Shown: piece after piece, positions 1-13,113 of the stretch
Layout: every line of letters begins with the position of its first letter
Position numbering within the stretch: position 1 is the stretch's first letter
From: Panorpa germanica
Lineage: Eukaryota > Arthropoda > Insecta > Mecoptera > Panorpidae
DNA: 64,000 nt
Direction of reading: 5' to 3'
Assembly: GCA_963678705.1 (NCBI GenBank)
Contig: OY783217.1
Location: 868,001-932,000 of the forward strand
Notes under the pieces: generated by a model
The model's database searches: none
The model's input: the letters and a program-made list of their open reading frames with translations, nothing else
Told to the model about the DNA's origin: nothing
Made by a program: the position numbers and the translations under genes

Positions 1-1545
1 TTTTATGACGACAAAGTAGGCAAGAGCATTGATGCTTGACTCTGACTATTATCCCCGGGTCAGAGTTATATTATCTGGGTTCGGTTACAATCAGATTTAA
101 TTGGTTATGTGCAACTATAATCATGGATGAATAAAAAGTAAAAAAGAAGAAAAACAGCTTTATGGTATAAGAAATGGATTATAGTTGAAAAAATAAAAGT
201 TCTGCAATCAGAGGACATCATTAGCGGTATACAATTGGTAGGCATGTGGAAAAGTGATACACAGTAATAAAGAAAAGTGCTAATAGATAAAGAAGTTATT
301 AGAGAAACAATGATTGAAGAATTTGAAATAGAATGGTGAAAAGCTGAAAAATAGAAAATTATAAATTGTATAGATTATGTCTTACAAAATGTTATCAAAA
401 GTTGATGCACCGAAATTAAATATAAATAAAAAATATATATTTTATGAGATCTATAAACTCGTTCAAGAAAAAAATTATTTAATTAAATAAAATTATTGTC
501 TAATAACTATTTGCACATTCTATTTAATACAACAACATCCACAACAAGCAGAGTGAGTTCATCATTGACTCAGAGTCCCGCCAGTAATGTAAATATGAAG
601 GTTCTATTTGCGGATAAATTGATAAATGATTCGAGCCAGACATATCTAAGACATTCAAGAATATTCGTTCGTGGTACTAGTATATCGGTGAGGGTCGTAA
701 GATGTATGTGTAATACTGGATCTGTGAAAACCATTTCAAATTAAACAATTCATTAATCAGCTGTGAAGGAAGATTCCCCCTTCCCCATCCCATACCACCT
801 CTTGTTGAAATGAGAAGTCACGTGATTTATATATGATGACGTAAACGTCAAGATGAATTAGAAATGTGAGTGGGGTAGGTCAATGTTACGCGTTTGAATA
901 TTTGTAGAAGGGTTAGCGCACACTGAAGACAGGACTAACTGTGTTTTGACACTGAAAAATTGACGATGATAAGAAATTTTTATCTAACAGCTCTGTCAGT
1001 AATTAAAAGTACTTGGTCATATTTTGATAGACAAGGCGGTGAACATAGTTTGATTTTAGCGTGCGCTGAATCTTCTAATGCAGATTTATAATTCATCATA
1101 ATAATACTGCAAAAGAACATCATATATATTTAAACGGCTCCCAAGAGTTTTCCATTCTAACTTATTTATACTAAATCAATAATAACGCAAATATTTTGAT
1201 TACAGTTCCTGAGAGTGTTCAATCGTCGATGTTCGTTGTTCGTTATTCGTTTCGCATCTTTCGTCTTCCGTCTTATAAAATTCAACATAAATTTATAATG
1301 AATGTGTTTTTGATTTTTTTATATAACATATAAAAAGTCTTCAATATTCAAAATAAGGTATAAACAATTTTTTAGTTCGTTTATACAGGAATTAAATATT
1401 AAATGAATTATGAATAACAAAGTACAAGCTTTTAACTTTGTGTACTTGGTATGTTTACTTTGCCTTTATTTTTCAGATATAAAGTGATTGATCGAGGAAT
1501 GAACGTTTCGTGACTTTGCATTATATTTTCTTTATGTATATGCAT
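1..1545. other. non-coding, no feature beyond a small tandem
   Basis: AT-rich DNA. An 82-codon plus frame (496-744) starts without an ATG and resembles nothing I know. A palindromic GACGTAAACGTC lies near 839. Nothing else seen. Confidence 0.6.
1230..1254 (+). repeat. GTTCGTT degenerate tandem, period 7
   Basis: Three to four imperfect copies of GTTCGTT/ATTCGTT in tandem. Confidence 0.6.
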
Positions 1546-1936
1546 ACAGGGTGTTTGGAAAGTCATTTAGATTCATTTACTGATCATTGAAGGACATTAC
1601 TTTAAATAACAAGTTCATTAAGGTTTATCTTGACCAGAGACCTCACACTTTTATGCTTTGGAAGAAAATTTTTCGTCTAAAATCCATTTCTTTGAATATA
1701 ATTTACAGTTAGAGAGACTATAGACATGAGAGGTTACTAAAGAAAGTTTTTTAAAGGGTCCGTGGCTGAATACAGTCCGCGAAAGATTGTAAAAGATTAT
1801 TACACGTTAAATAGATTGTTAAAAAGTTTAGAAATTAAATTTTTTTAAACAACACTTCTAAAATATAAGAGTACAATATTAACAGTTCTTTTTACCCTTT
1901 ATTAATACTTTATAAAACATTTATTAAACACCCTGT
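1546..1936. mobile_element. CAGGGTGT-ended inverted-repeat element, 391 bp
   Basis: ACAGGGTGTTT (1546-1556) is exactly inverted at 1926-1936. The dinucleotide before the first CAGGG is TA and after the last CCCTG is TT, so a decayed TA target duplication is possible. The same end sequence occurs at 3760-3908 and 62654-63007. The interior is AT-rich without a frame. Confidence 0.6.
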
Positions 1937-3759
1937 TCGGTGTTATGTTATTTTAACAATCTTCCTATGATTATGATAATTTACAAAAGAACTCCAACAC
2001 CGCTGCCTAACAAATTTATGATTGTGTGTGTGCAATCCACGTTTACTTTAAGCAGTAAATAATACATATATGTTCTATAATTTTCACACAAAAAACATTA
2101 AAAATAAAACATATATAAGTTTCGTCTTGTAACTTTAAAAGACCCGTTTATTTATTAAAGCCATAAGCTTTCTACTTTACGTAGCTCATATCTACGTCAA
2201 AGCAAATAGAATCGTAGGCGTCTATCTACGCTTCCCAAACGCGTAGCTGTTGTTACCGATGCTGTTCACTGTGACGTTTGAATGACGTAACACGGTAATA
2301 CTGACATGTGTTGCTTTTAACATTTGTGATTTCTACATTATGTTTATTTGACGTACAACTCTGTAAACATAATTTGTTACAAATATATAACTCTTCTGAA
2401 TCAAAAAAATTATCTTTCTATATCGCTACTTTCTGCGTTATGAATGATTGAAACTAGCTGCTTATTTTAATAGTGCCTAATAGGTGTTCCCGAAAACATT
2501 TTAACACTGTCGGCTACTTCACCACCGAATATCGGTTTTTTACTTATTTAAATAAAGTCGTGGTTACATAATTTCGAATTTATATCACGTAAAAAATAAA
2601 CCTACAATTGTCAGCATTTTATATTATTAAATAATATTTTGATAAAAGTATTCCGTTCATGTTTTATTAAAGAGCGAAAATAAAAATGAAATTCGAATAC
2701 ATAATGTCAGGAAGATGTTCAACTTTTGATAAAACTTGTCAGAAATGTTTGCGTTCAACTTGTGAAGGTTTTGAATTTTAAATGAGAGAATAGGAACTAT
2801 AAGGTAAGAGATAAGAAATGATTCACGTGTATTATAAAGAAGTGTACTGTACAATTATTAGTTTAATGTGTGTTTAAATCGAGACGGGACATATATGAGC
2901 ATGGGCGTCCGCGGAGAAGCCACAATTTACATATAATGAATGAATTTACTTTATTAGAAATACTTTCCCTCCGCATCAATTTTCTGCGGACGGTTATGTA
3001 TACCAGTCTATTTCTGTACTTTATTTAATTCACATTCTCTAGATGACTTTCTATTTTCTCAAAAGCCAGTAATTATTTCTTAATTCAACACACAAATAAT
3101 CTAATAACCCTTGAAAATATTTTGCTTATCATGTAGGTGTTTCACCATTTCAATCATTTATAGTCGCATTATTTGATTTCAATTTAAATTTGTTAACTTC
3201 CGATGTATGAGTACGAATACGAGTATAATATTTTATAAAGCTTTCATTCATTTATTATTCAAGTCTACAGGTTTTGCGGTAGAACCCACATCTGTGGTTT
3301 CAGGAATTATAGACTTCAAAAACAAACAACATTCATCATCGTGTAGTTGATATGTACTCACTCGTACGATCTACAATGAGCGCCGAGCGGTGTAAAAGAG
3401 AGGCACCAGGCACAATAGCGCGCTCACTCGACGATTTGTGGAATATCACAAATGTGGTGCAAAAGGTTTAGATTCCCAAACCACCGGAGTTTGATACACA
3501 TCATTAGTTCATAACAATAATACTCCAACGTGGACTAACTGTCTTCTACTTTACGTTATAAAAAACACAAAAATGTTTTATTTATTGTAATTGCTGCATT
3601 ATTAAATCTGCGCCATCGGAGCAGATCTTGGACGTAATAAAAAAATGTAGCATTAGCCCGACTGCTGTGTTTTACAATTTCATCTCTGAATTTCAAAGCT
3701 AAAATTAGGACTAGGCATCAAAATATTTGTTATTTAATTTCATTGATTATATGCCCTAT
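1937..3759. other. non-coding
   Basis: AT-rich, with CTACG cluster 1 and one TACGAGTA (3218-3225). A G+C richer patch at 3360-3440 has no frame. Confidence 0.6.
2170..2236. repeat. CTACG/CGTAG cluster 1
   Basis: Five CTACG or CGTAG pentamers within about 65 bases (ACGTAGC, CTACGTC, CGTAGGC, CTACGC, CGTAGC), mixed orientation, not in tandem. Confidence 0.6.
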
Positions 3760-3908
3760 ACAGGGTGTCCCAGAAATCGACGTCAAGCCGGAAATGGGTC
3801 AAAGGCCAAGTCATAACAGTTATCAGAAAAATATTTTAAAAAAATCTAAGCTGAATATTTTAAAAATTGTTGACATTTAAAAAAAAATCTACAAAATCTG
3901 CACCCTGT
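3760..3908. mobile_element. CAGGGTGT-ended inverted-repeat element, 149 bp
   Basis: The left end CAGGGTGTCCCAG is preceded by TA. The right end GCACCCTG is followed by TT. Only the outer 7-8 bases match inverted, so the right boundary is less certain than the left. The left end is of a type common at ends of insect DNA elements. Confidence 0.5.
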
Positions 3909-5992
3909 TACAGTCATTTCACTCTTGTTGCTACAAGCATATTGGAATATTTCGAAAACTCTTCTATACTTTAAACGTAAATTTATAACTTAATTCCTTA
4001 AATCAACCAAATTATTTAAAGGATTTTAAGTTCTGTCAATTGCAAATACTTAAAATGTAGTAAAATAGTTTATTTATTTAATGTTACAGTTTACTTTAGA
4101 TATATACTGGTATGTTATTATGTTATATATTATACAAACAGGCAATTGCAATACGTTACAATTGCAGCTATGAACTAGTGCATACACCATAACTCATGCC
4201 AAACATAATCCACAACGTCTACGATAAGCAAAGATCGGTTATCAAAGCATTGGTACATAGAGCAGCTGCTGGTGTTGCATCATAACCACGAGCAGCAAGA
4301 GCTCTACATCTCAGAAACGATAACCGTAACAAAACGTTTGCTCAAGGAGGAGTCTATAGTGTTATCGTTCTTGCTATACATTGAATAAAACATCAAATAT
4401 TGTATAAAAATAATCATATTTAAGAAAAGCATTATATTTGATAACATCATTTATTACTTAGCTTATTTAATTTTATTGTTACATTGAAGAAGAATTGAGT
4501 TAATATTGTTATTATTTCGATCTTGTTTCCTTAGTGGAAATAATAAGCAATAAAAATACTTAGAAGAGTTAAATGTGAAAAGTTTAAGTTGAAGTACTTT
4601 GTTGGCTGTTAATCATAACTATAACCAGTGGCGTACTTAGAGACCCATTTTATTAATAATAATTTTACCTAATATCAAATTTTTTTAATCTATTTTAAAG
4701 CTTTTTAAGTTATAAATCTATTCTAATGCGTACTAATCCAAGTAAGAACACCTTTTTAACGATTAGTAATTATTAGAATTACTATTGTTACCTGATATCA
4801 CTTTCTTAACCCAATAAACATTTATGTACATATCTATACATGTTCTGCAAGAACACCGGCGTTAAATTTGCTTTAGATTTTAATTTAGTAACGTAGCAAG
4901 TAAATCCCAGAAGAAAATTAATTTTTGAAACATTTAATATATGTACAAGCATATACACATATACACACAGAGTTTTTAGTAAAGTTAAGTACTTAATAAA
5001 AATGTTTTAATTAAATTTTATATCTAAGAAGACGCTAATGTAATCAGTAATGCAAAGCACATCACAGAAAGTAAAACGGAAAACCGTAAAGTAAAACATC
5101 TCACGTTAAACGAAGAAAATAAAATGGTGGTTTATTTGTTCGTGGATTATTACTTGTCTAGTTATATTTATAATTGCAGTAACTGCTCAGTAAAACTATT
5201 AGAGTGAGATCCCAAAGCCGGCAGACATCACTTATTTTGTAATGAACAAAATGTGTAAGATTGAGTAGTGTTAGTATGTACAATGACCGTATGCCTACCT
5301 GCTAACTTGACCAGGCGGCCATTTTCCAGGTATCAGGTAATTAAGGTTTATGTCTCACTCACTCTCATGCACACGGATAATGCCCTCTCGCTCTTACTTG
5401 TAAGAAAAGTCTTATAAGACAATACATAACCCAAACTTTGTTAAAAATTAAAATATAAATAATGTAATATTACATACCACTTTCCCTCTCCCCTACCCTA
5501 TTTTACACAGCTACAGAATCTGTATTATGTGTGTCAACATAAATATTTAATATTAAATCAAGTTCATAACTAAAAAGTTTTGATTTAGCTATTATAAGTT
5601 TGACTTACACACTTAAACCATCATAAGTTTCTTATATGATAAACAACACGAAAGAAAACTCAAAACAGTAGACGAAAAATCAGAATGTAGACGTAAAGGA
5701 AATAGAATGGAAAAGTTTTTCACCAAAAATTTTGCATTTAATAATAAAATACACTTTCAGTTTAAAACTTTTATCAATACTTTAAAATAGCTAAAGCACT
5801 TCTAGTAAATTTACTTGTCAAACTGTGAACTTGCTTGTTTGTTTATGTAAAATAAATTTTACAAAGTATATTAGCGGTTCTTAGGGTAAGATTACATACC
5901 TATATTCAATTTGCGTAATATTCTTTATCCAATATAAGTTATTGGGAGTATGTTATATATAACAAAAACAAGTTTTGTTTTATTTTAAAACA
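3909..5992. other. non-coding
   Basis: AT-rich. Apart from the solo hAT-like end at 4626, only a less AT-rich patch at 4190-4370 stands out, without recognisable content. Confidence 0.6.
4626..4650 (+). mobile_element. solo hAT-like left terminus
   Basis: CAGTGGCGTACTTAGAGACC is close to the CAGTGGCGTAG start common to animal hAT elements. No matching right end lies within several kilobases. GTACGCCACTG at 22572-22582 is the same 11-mer in right-end orientation but is too far away to be a credible partner. Confidence 0.4.
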
Positions 5993-6292
5993 GGCTGTTC
6001 ACACTAAACAGATTGATTTTGATATTAGTGTTTTTTCTGTGTGTCCCATAAAAATTAAAAGCATGATAAACAACAACTGACAAGTGCAAATGTTCACAAA
6101 ATTGTGTGTTCAAACTACAGACTAAAATACACAACAAATGTGTTTTCTTTTGATCTTACCAACTCGAGATGGGAATGTATTTTGTTTACTAAAACAGCAA
6201 CAAAGACAAAAATGTTTTAAGGACTGTCTCAGTCTCAGAAAAACAAGTTTTGCTCGTGTTTTATTGAACTGTCTCTCTAGTGTGAAAGCGGC
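5993..6292. mobile_element. possible inverted-repeat element, TTCACACT ends
   Basis: GGCTGTTCACACTAAACAG (5993-6011) pairs imperfectly with CTAGTGTGAAAGCGGC (about 6277-6292). The shared core is TTCACACTA. The same GCTTTCACACT 11-mer as at the right end occurs alone at about 59210. No target duplication was found. Confidence 0.35.
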
Positions 6293-6370
6293 ATTATATT
6301 ATCCAAATAAGTATTTCATTTTTAAGTTAGTCTAAAAATCATTGAAAACAATTTTATCTAATAATCGCTT

Positions 6371-6515
6371 AACATATCGATAACAAAGTTCATTAGAGTG
6401 ACAACTTCGAATATTGACTTCTGAAAAACGATGCATTCCAGTGGTATTATATTACTAATTTATATCTATTATAATTCGGAGATGTCTCACTAATGAACTG
6501 CACGATCGATATGTT
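6371..6515. mobile_element. 145-bp inverted-repeat element
   Basis: Arms of 32 bases (6371-6402 and 6484-6515) match inverted: AACATATCGAT, five unlike bases, then AGTTCATTAG, one difference, G, one difference and GAC. The 81-bp spacer is plain AT-rich DNA. It is a MITE or a local inverted duplication; there is no target duplication. Confidence 0.7.
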
Positions 6516-6522
6516 CCATGGC

Positions 6523-6562
6523 GCAAACCGATTAGCCAGATTATCTTCAGTATGCGGTTTGC
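6523..6562. repeat. 8-bp stem hairpin beside the 6.4-kb element
   Basis: GCAAACCG (6523-6530) and CGGTTTGC (6555-6562) can form a stem with a 24-base loop. It starts eight bases after the inverted-repeat element. Function is unknown and chance is possible. Confidence 0.4.
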
Positions 6563-8865
6563 CTAATAGTTAATTTGAAATTGAAACAATTTTCTCGCTA
6601 AAAACATCTGTCCTTTTAGTTATACAACGTTAAATTGAGGCAGGCCAATTAACTGTTGACTATTAAGTTTTTGTAGAAAATGTGTGGCCTAATTATATAT
6701 TAGATGACAAGCAGTGCCATCTATGAATGTCCTAATACAAACACCGTCTACTGACATACGTGTTGTATATGTTACATTATATATCAACACCTATAAATTC
6801 AAGGAGTAAAGATAACTCCCCAACCATTTAATTCGACCTTACCCCTCCCCTTCAACTCCCCTTTCACTTTTCACTGGTAATATAAACGTTCACCTACGTA
6901 CTTACAAGAATCGTATACAACGCAACACTGGAACGATATCCTCCCTCCCTATCCTGCCCTATCCTGCCCTATCCTACTTTTCCTCCTTCCTCTATCTTTT
7001 CCTTTGTAGGGACGTAAATTAATAAGCAAAGAGCTCAAGTAGTCCTTAAATTAATTTCATTTAAGCGTATCTTTAAGGAAGGTACTACCGTATTAACGTA
7101 CTGGCAAACGAGACCATGTCTTATAATGCTCGTATATTACATCAAGGAGTGTGTTTAGAATAAATATATTAAAAGGAAACCACCAATGCAGGCGCTGCAA
7201 ACATTTATAATTATCGTAGGATTGGTACTTCTTTGAAGTCATAGCACAATTCATAAATATTGCCGTTTCTGTTTCCTTCAAATAGAATTGATTTATATAA
7301 ATTAAAGTACGAGTAAAAAACCACAGCAAAACGTCAAACTTTCTTTACTTTCGCTATCAAAAACTAATGCAACATTTTTGAAAAAATATAACAAACTATT
7401 CAGTTCACATACACAAGAATAAAACTATACAAATTTATATAAAAACATTCTCCTTTGGGTAATGTTTTTATTCTATTCAAGAAGATACCGGTCTGTACCA
7501 ATACAAAAAATAAATATTTTAACATTTAAAAATACTCCAAATAATTAACATATACATACATAACATGCACAATAAATACAGTGATTTTATATTGGAAATA
7601 TTTTAACACACCAATACATACGTGAAATAAAAATTCTTAATATTACAAAACAAAGCCACTGACCTTGACACAGAACGCAGGTGTTTATCTAACTCCGGAA
7701 ACTCGGTACACTTGCACTATGTCTATCTCTTTCTTACACACACAAATATGATTAATTAATCGTCAATTTTCGTGAACTTTCGTTTAATGAACCCGATTAT
7801 CATTGTCGAAATGCATTTTTAGCAAAAACATTGAGGTTAAAAATATATTATAATTCACGAATACTTAAATAATAACCTTAATAACTTAATAACTATTTTA
7901 AATGTAATTTGTTAGTAATTAGTTTAAAGATTACACAATATAATTTAGATTAGAAGGATTTAGATTATTAAGAAAACACTTTTGAATAAAAACACAAAAT
8001 TACTTTTAAAATATGTAGAAACACACGGCAACGTCCTGCTTCGTTAGCAGCTCACGAACAACTGACTAAAACTAAATTAACTACAATTGATGGGTACAAT
8101 AAAAAAATGGCGTCTTCAAAAAAAATATTAATAATAATATTTTTGAATAAAAACATTTTATATATTTGTTTCAACTAATGATTTGAGTGTATATGTTTCT
8201 TTAATTATTTTAATCATTTTCTAGTGGGTTGGTTATAATTATTTAATAGATGAAATTAATTAAGTTATACTAATTAATTAATACGCATATATAAAATTAT
8301 TTATTAATGTGAATGTACTCTATTGAACAAGTTGGAGCTTGTTTGTTATTATTGAAAATGATTGAAAGGAAGGTTAGGCGATGAAGATATTTTGTTTACA
8401 TCAGCGTTGTTTTACGGTCGCATTTTTTTAATTTTTATTGAAATATTAGTAATACATTTTCTATTGTCTTTTCTTTTTGTTTTACATATCCAAAGCTTGA
8501 GAAGTTGTTATAGCTATTTAAATTAAAATTTTTATTTTACCGTTTAATTTAAACATATACATATTTGATTTCACAAAATTAGTATTTAAGCCTGTAGAAT
8601 AATAAGAAATCGACTTTATTTATCATTTTTATTTATCGACTCATGCAATAGATAGTATTATTTTTATATACTCGTATGTAGTAGGAGATTGTACTTTTGT
8701 TTTCTCTTCGAGGCTGATGGAAATTCTAACACATTTTAAATTAGAACCTAAGGTTCTTATAGTACACAGGTTGCAAATCGCTGCATTACGAGATGAAAAT
8801 ATTCGTACGTTTATGGAATGATGTGATGGTTTATTTTGTTGGTGAAATATAGAATACTAGCGTCT
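6563..8865. other. non-coding
   Basis: AT-rich. C-rich tracts at 6835-6870 and 6940-7005, including the 10-bp tandem. A 78-codon minus frame (7093-7329) is not recognisable. Confidence 0.6.
6947..6976 (+). repeat. 10-bp tandem repeat, 3 copies
   Basis: CCCTATCCTG three times in tandem, the last copy with a final A. It lies in a C/T-rich stretch that continues to about 7002. Confidence 0.9.
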
Positions 8866-8905
8866 ACCCCGTTGCGGAGCGACGTCTGTTTGGTATATAA
8901 TTTGA
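8866..8905 (+). mobile_element. RTE-type retrotransposon tail-like scrap
   Basis: ACTAGCGTCTACCCC followed by a TTGCGGAGCGACG block resembles the diverged ACTAGCG-CCGCCCGCG-TTCG signature found at ends of RTE-type elements in insects. The identification is from general memory of that motif and is weak. Confidence 0.3.
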
Positions 8906-11448
8906 ATTTTATAAAATAATTCGTAGCTTCATTTTAAATTTCAATTCAATTTTAAAATGAAATATTTGAGTCGAATATAATTATAAACAGGTTTTTTTTA
9001 AGGAAAATATATTTTTGAACACCGTGTACGAGAAAATAGAATTGTAACATGTCAATTAATATCCTGTAACAGGAGCATCATCAGGATGTGAAAATACCTA
9101 ACGTAACACAACATAACGTGGAAATACGTTGGAGCTGGAGGTATTCATTTTCCCATCGAATTGCTACGGCAAGGAATTGTAATTATCTAACAGTATTACA
9201 TTTTAATTATTTTTAGTAAACAGAAAGGAAATGAAAATAGTATTCAATGCCATCTGTTGGTGTTTCTAGAAAACAATAAATGCAAAATTCATTAATAGTG
9301 CAAATAGAAAAGTGGAAACTCATTTTATATTGAATTTTATTCAAAAATAGTGTCGTTTTAATTTCCGCTAATGCAGCATCTCTTTTGGTATGACACTATA
9401 TCTCAAATTTCGAATGTTTTGAAGACTATCTGCGCTTGCATGAATTAACGTTGTAAAAGTGTTTGTAGTTTTCGGTCCTGTACGCGCTTGCCTTAAGGTT
9501 ACGATGTTTTGTAGATAAGATGGATAAACAAGATATATTTAATGAACTGAAAACCTATACAGATACCTAACAGCTAGCTTTAGATAACATATATTTTAAT
9601 TAATTTAATACGTTGAATTCATTTAGTGATTTCTTCAAGTATGAATATTCTATCTATTCATCAACTAATTAAAATAACTCTAATTAATAATATTAAATGT
9701 AAAGTTCTTTCATAATACGCGCACGAGTGTACCATCACGACCTGAACTATTGATGCTATTTTGATGAAGATATGATTTATTTTACAAAACTTTCTAGAAT
9801 CTTGATTAAATAGAAAATTGTTGAAGCATGCATTATACGCTAGTTCTTGTCCTGTATAAAGAACCACCCTCTCTCATTCTCCCTCTCTCTGTCTGTCTCA
9901 TTCAACATTGAATAGTAGAACCCATAGGACTTAAGACATATTCATCTCGCGTTGAATTAAACAATATGGAAACATTTTCATTCAGTACTGGCTACATGAT
10001 ATTAAATGTAAAAGTATTCAAAATTTATACACAAGGATTTAAATATAAGTTTAGAACAAATACGAGTATAACGCCATATAAAGCAGAGTCTATACATTGA
10101 GAACGAGTGTAAATATTTTATGTGTTATTGCTGTGATAGATACTAAGAAAGTAGGGACAACAAATTATTAACGTAGCGATTTTAATCGGATCACTGGCAA
10201 ATGTTAACTGATGCTTAATGGAATTGTTTGCCACTGAAATACAGTAAAGGCTGCTTTGTCAGTTTTTAATTAAACCAGAATTGAAACAAATTTAGTTTTG
10301 CCATAATTAAAGTATAGCTAAGAATCGGAAAACTACGTTTGCAACACTCAGCTTTAAATTGAGAAAAACAAATCCAATTTATTTTAAATTACTAGCATTT
10401 TAGCATGAAATAAATCAATTAGGAAAAGGCATTAATTACAGGTGTAGAGTTCTGTCACTCTCTCTCTCGCATTTATTGATTTATTATTAACAGATTAAAT
10501 TCCATTTCTATACAAACTAATTGAAATACATACTTTGGTAAACTCGTACATATAACAATGAACCTATTTCCAATGTTGGTATTTTGAAGAGGATTAAAAG
10601 AGATAAAAACAGCTGCTGCTTTATAATTCGGATTTTGTTTTAAGGTGTTATCTTTTTGAACAATTTATAAATCACCTAAAGCAAAGTTTAATTGACATTG
10701 ATATATAAAAATGTGAAATATTTGTAAACAAATTCTTTTATTAAATAAAATTTAAAAACAGTGTGTTATTAATTCTGTTAAATATTATTAAACATAAATA
10801 AAAAAGTGAAGACAGTTATTAGAAATTTAAGTACGTTTTCAAATAAACAATTTTACTTGTCTAAAGTTTCTATCAGTTTTACTTATACGCCAAGAAAATT
10901 TTACATTGCCAAGTTGATCTGAAAACATTTGTTTGCGTTAAATATGTAAATGATGTGGAAAACTAAAACTTAGTGGTACTCTTGAACTTAAGATAAATCT
11001 ACTAACAAATTTAGGAAACTACAAACTGAATCAGTGCAGCCGGCGATGCTATTGCTCTAATGCTCCTATATCTTCTATTGCTCCATTGCCCAGAGGCTGT
11101 GGGAATAGAATGAGAGGAATAGGTTCAAAGATTCTGTGTCAGGAGTTCCCAAAGTTTAGCGTAACTAAATACCATTCTGTTAATTATAGAGTAAACAAAT
11201 AGCAGAGAACAAACAATTGAAGTAAACTATCAAATATATACTAGTAGTCGATAATACAGTTACCGATTCTAGCGATTCTAAACAACTTAAAATCATATAA
11301 ATAATGACGTTAAGATACTCGTAGGTTTTATTTGTGGTTTACGAGAAAATTGCTGTTAGAATTAGCTTGTAGTAAGCTAGCAAGTTTGATATTGCACTGC
11401 AATACAAATGAACTTTAGCAAGTTGGAAAGTTTAAAACTAAAGAGTAA
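8906..11448. other. non-coding
   Basis: AT-rich, with TACTCGTA at 11316, TACGAGTA at 10061 and a CT-rich stretch at 9868-9903. Nothing else seen. Confidence 0.6.
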
Positions 11449-11945
11449 AGGCGTCCGCACATGGGGCAACTGCTTGCAAACCTTAGCCCCGAATCTGCCC
11501 GAACCGAATGAGAATGCAACTGTGTTTTTAGTGAGAGAACGAACGTGTATACGAATGAGAGAAAACACAAGGCACGAACGTAACTAAACTGATTTCAAAC
11601 TGGTTTTGAGCATATATGCTGCGACTATATTTCTCGGTCGCAGGGCATTGTTGGTTGCATGCTTTTGTTGATGACATCATGAATAGAGATGTGCACGAAT
11701 ACTATTGAAAAGTATTTACATACATACATACAAACAAATACGACACAATAAAATCCCCTATTATGCTATTGTTAAGGTCACGGAACACGGCTCGACTACC
11801 AGTTTAGTTACGTTCGTGCTGTGTGTTTTCTGTCACTTGTATACACGTTCGCTCTCTCACTAACAACACAGTTTCATTCTCATTCGGTTCGGGCAGATAT
11901 CTGGGGCTAAGGTTTGCAACCAGTCCCCTCATGTGCGGAGTGCCT
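11449..11945. mobile_element. DNA element with about 145-bp inverted termini (hAT-like candidate)
   Basis: Two long inverted arms, 11449-11591 and 11800-11945, flank a spacer of about 208 bp. They share long identical blocks, for example TTAGTTACGTTCGTGC and CTCATTCGGTTCGGGCAGAT on the right arm. The outer ends start AGGCGTCCGCACATG and AGGCACTCCGCACATG. Both arms also produce matching short open frames, which is only a consequence of the inversion. The flanks AAGAGTAA (11441-11448) and AAGACTAT (11946-11953) match at 6 of 8 positions, fitting a degenerate 8-bp target duplication. No transposase is present, and the long arms could form a hairpin. Confidence 0.85.
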
Positions 11946-11953
11946 AAGACTAT

Positions 11954-12865
11954 ATTTTACTTGCGATTGAGTCTAAAAATATTGTTGTTGATTGTTGTGG
12001 TTTATAATTTTAAATGGGAAAACAAGGAAATATAAAATACTTTACTTTAGTGTGATATTGGCTTTCCGTTGTAAATTTCTTTACAGAAGTAGGAGAGTAA
12101 TGTAATCTTACTGATGTGGGACTAACTTAGTCTTACAAGTGCAAATAGAGAAGAAAATATAAAGTTTACACACACAAGCGCACTCTCACCCGCGCCCGTC
12201 GCACCCACTCCCGTAGATGTACGAGTATAGAATGTCTTCGTAAAATAAGATCTCGTAGAACGTAGAAGACATGGATCCCCGGACTATAATATAAACAGTA
12301 TATCTTAAAACGTGACCTGTTCAGATGGTCGTCTCGTTAAATATTCACAGCTTCCAACAGTGTTTAAATAAATTATAAAGTAAAATACAAATAAACTGCA
12401 TTCACATTGTGATATTGTTTTAAATTGAATATGATTATGTAAATCCTGAATACTATATAAATCACGTAATCTTCAAAATTAATGACTGGAATTTTATTTA
12501 ATATTTGCTCTAAAAAAATAATTCATTAAGTGGGTATAGTCGCAGCCATCGATATACACTATTTGAATTAGGAAAATATGAAATGCTTGAATTAGAGTTT
12601 TATAATTAAACTTTGATTTGAGCAAATGAGAAAAAGGAAAGTCAAATAAATGGTTCCATTATCCCACAAATACTTTTCAAGTATATTTAAGGAGTTTTAT
12701 ACAGGTGTTATCTGAGTTTAATTTAATTTTCGTAATGTACATATATTTAAACACACACACAGAAATTTTGAAGTAATTCCAGCGATTATTTTTGAAGTTA
12801 TGTAAGTTAAAAAAAAAAATTGTACTCTATGATGAATAGTGCTTTTGAAACTTTAAAGCGGTTTT
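11954..12865. other. non-coding
   Basis: AT-rich except a C-rich patch 12170-12235 with CACACA, CTCTCACCC and CCCGCGCCC words, ending in TACGAGTA (12220-12227). Confidence 0.6.
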
Positions 12866-13113
12866 TCTCAAAACGGTGTTTTTAAAAACGGTGACCAAGA
12901 TTACTCTCTTTATAAATAATTTAAGGTCAAAATTTTAGTCAAAAATAGATTATTTTTTTTGAGAAGCCACCATTTCGTCAAACAAAATTATTTCGCCTGA
13001 TCCTTCGATTGATTTTTAGATTATACATTACTTTAACAAAATTCGTTTGGTATTTTCATTAAAAATTATCCATTCCAGAGATACGTGGTCACCGCAAGAT
13101 GCCTTTTTTGAGA
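12866..13113. mobile_element. degenerate long inverted-repeat element
   Basis: CGGTGACCA (12889-12897) is exactly inverted at 13086-13094. Similarity extends both ways: TCTCAAAA outside on both arms (12866-12873 and 13106-13113), and CTCT plus an AAT-rich stretch inside. The arms are about 45 bases at roughly two-thirds identity. It is probably an old DNA element; the ends and flanks are unclear. Confidence 0.5.

Noticed and set aside
11377..12035. Two similar predicted peptides of 63 and 70 codons as paralogous genes
   Set aside because: They are the two inverted arms of one mobile element read from opposite strands.
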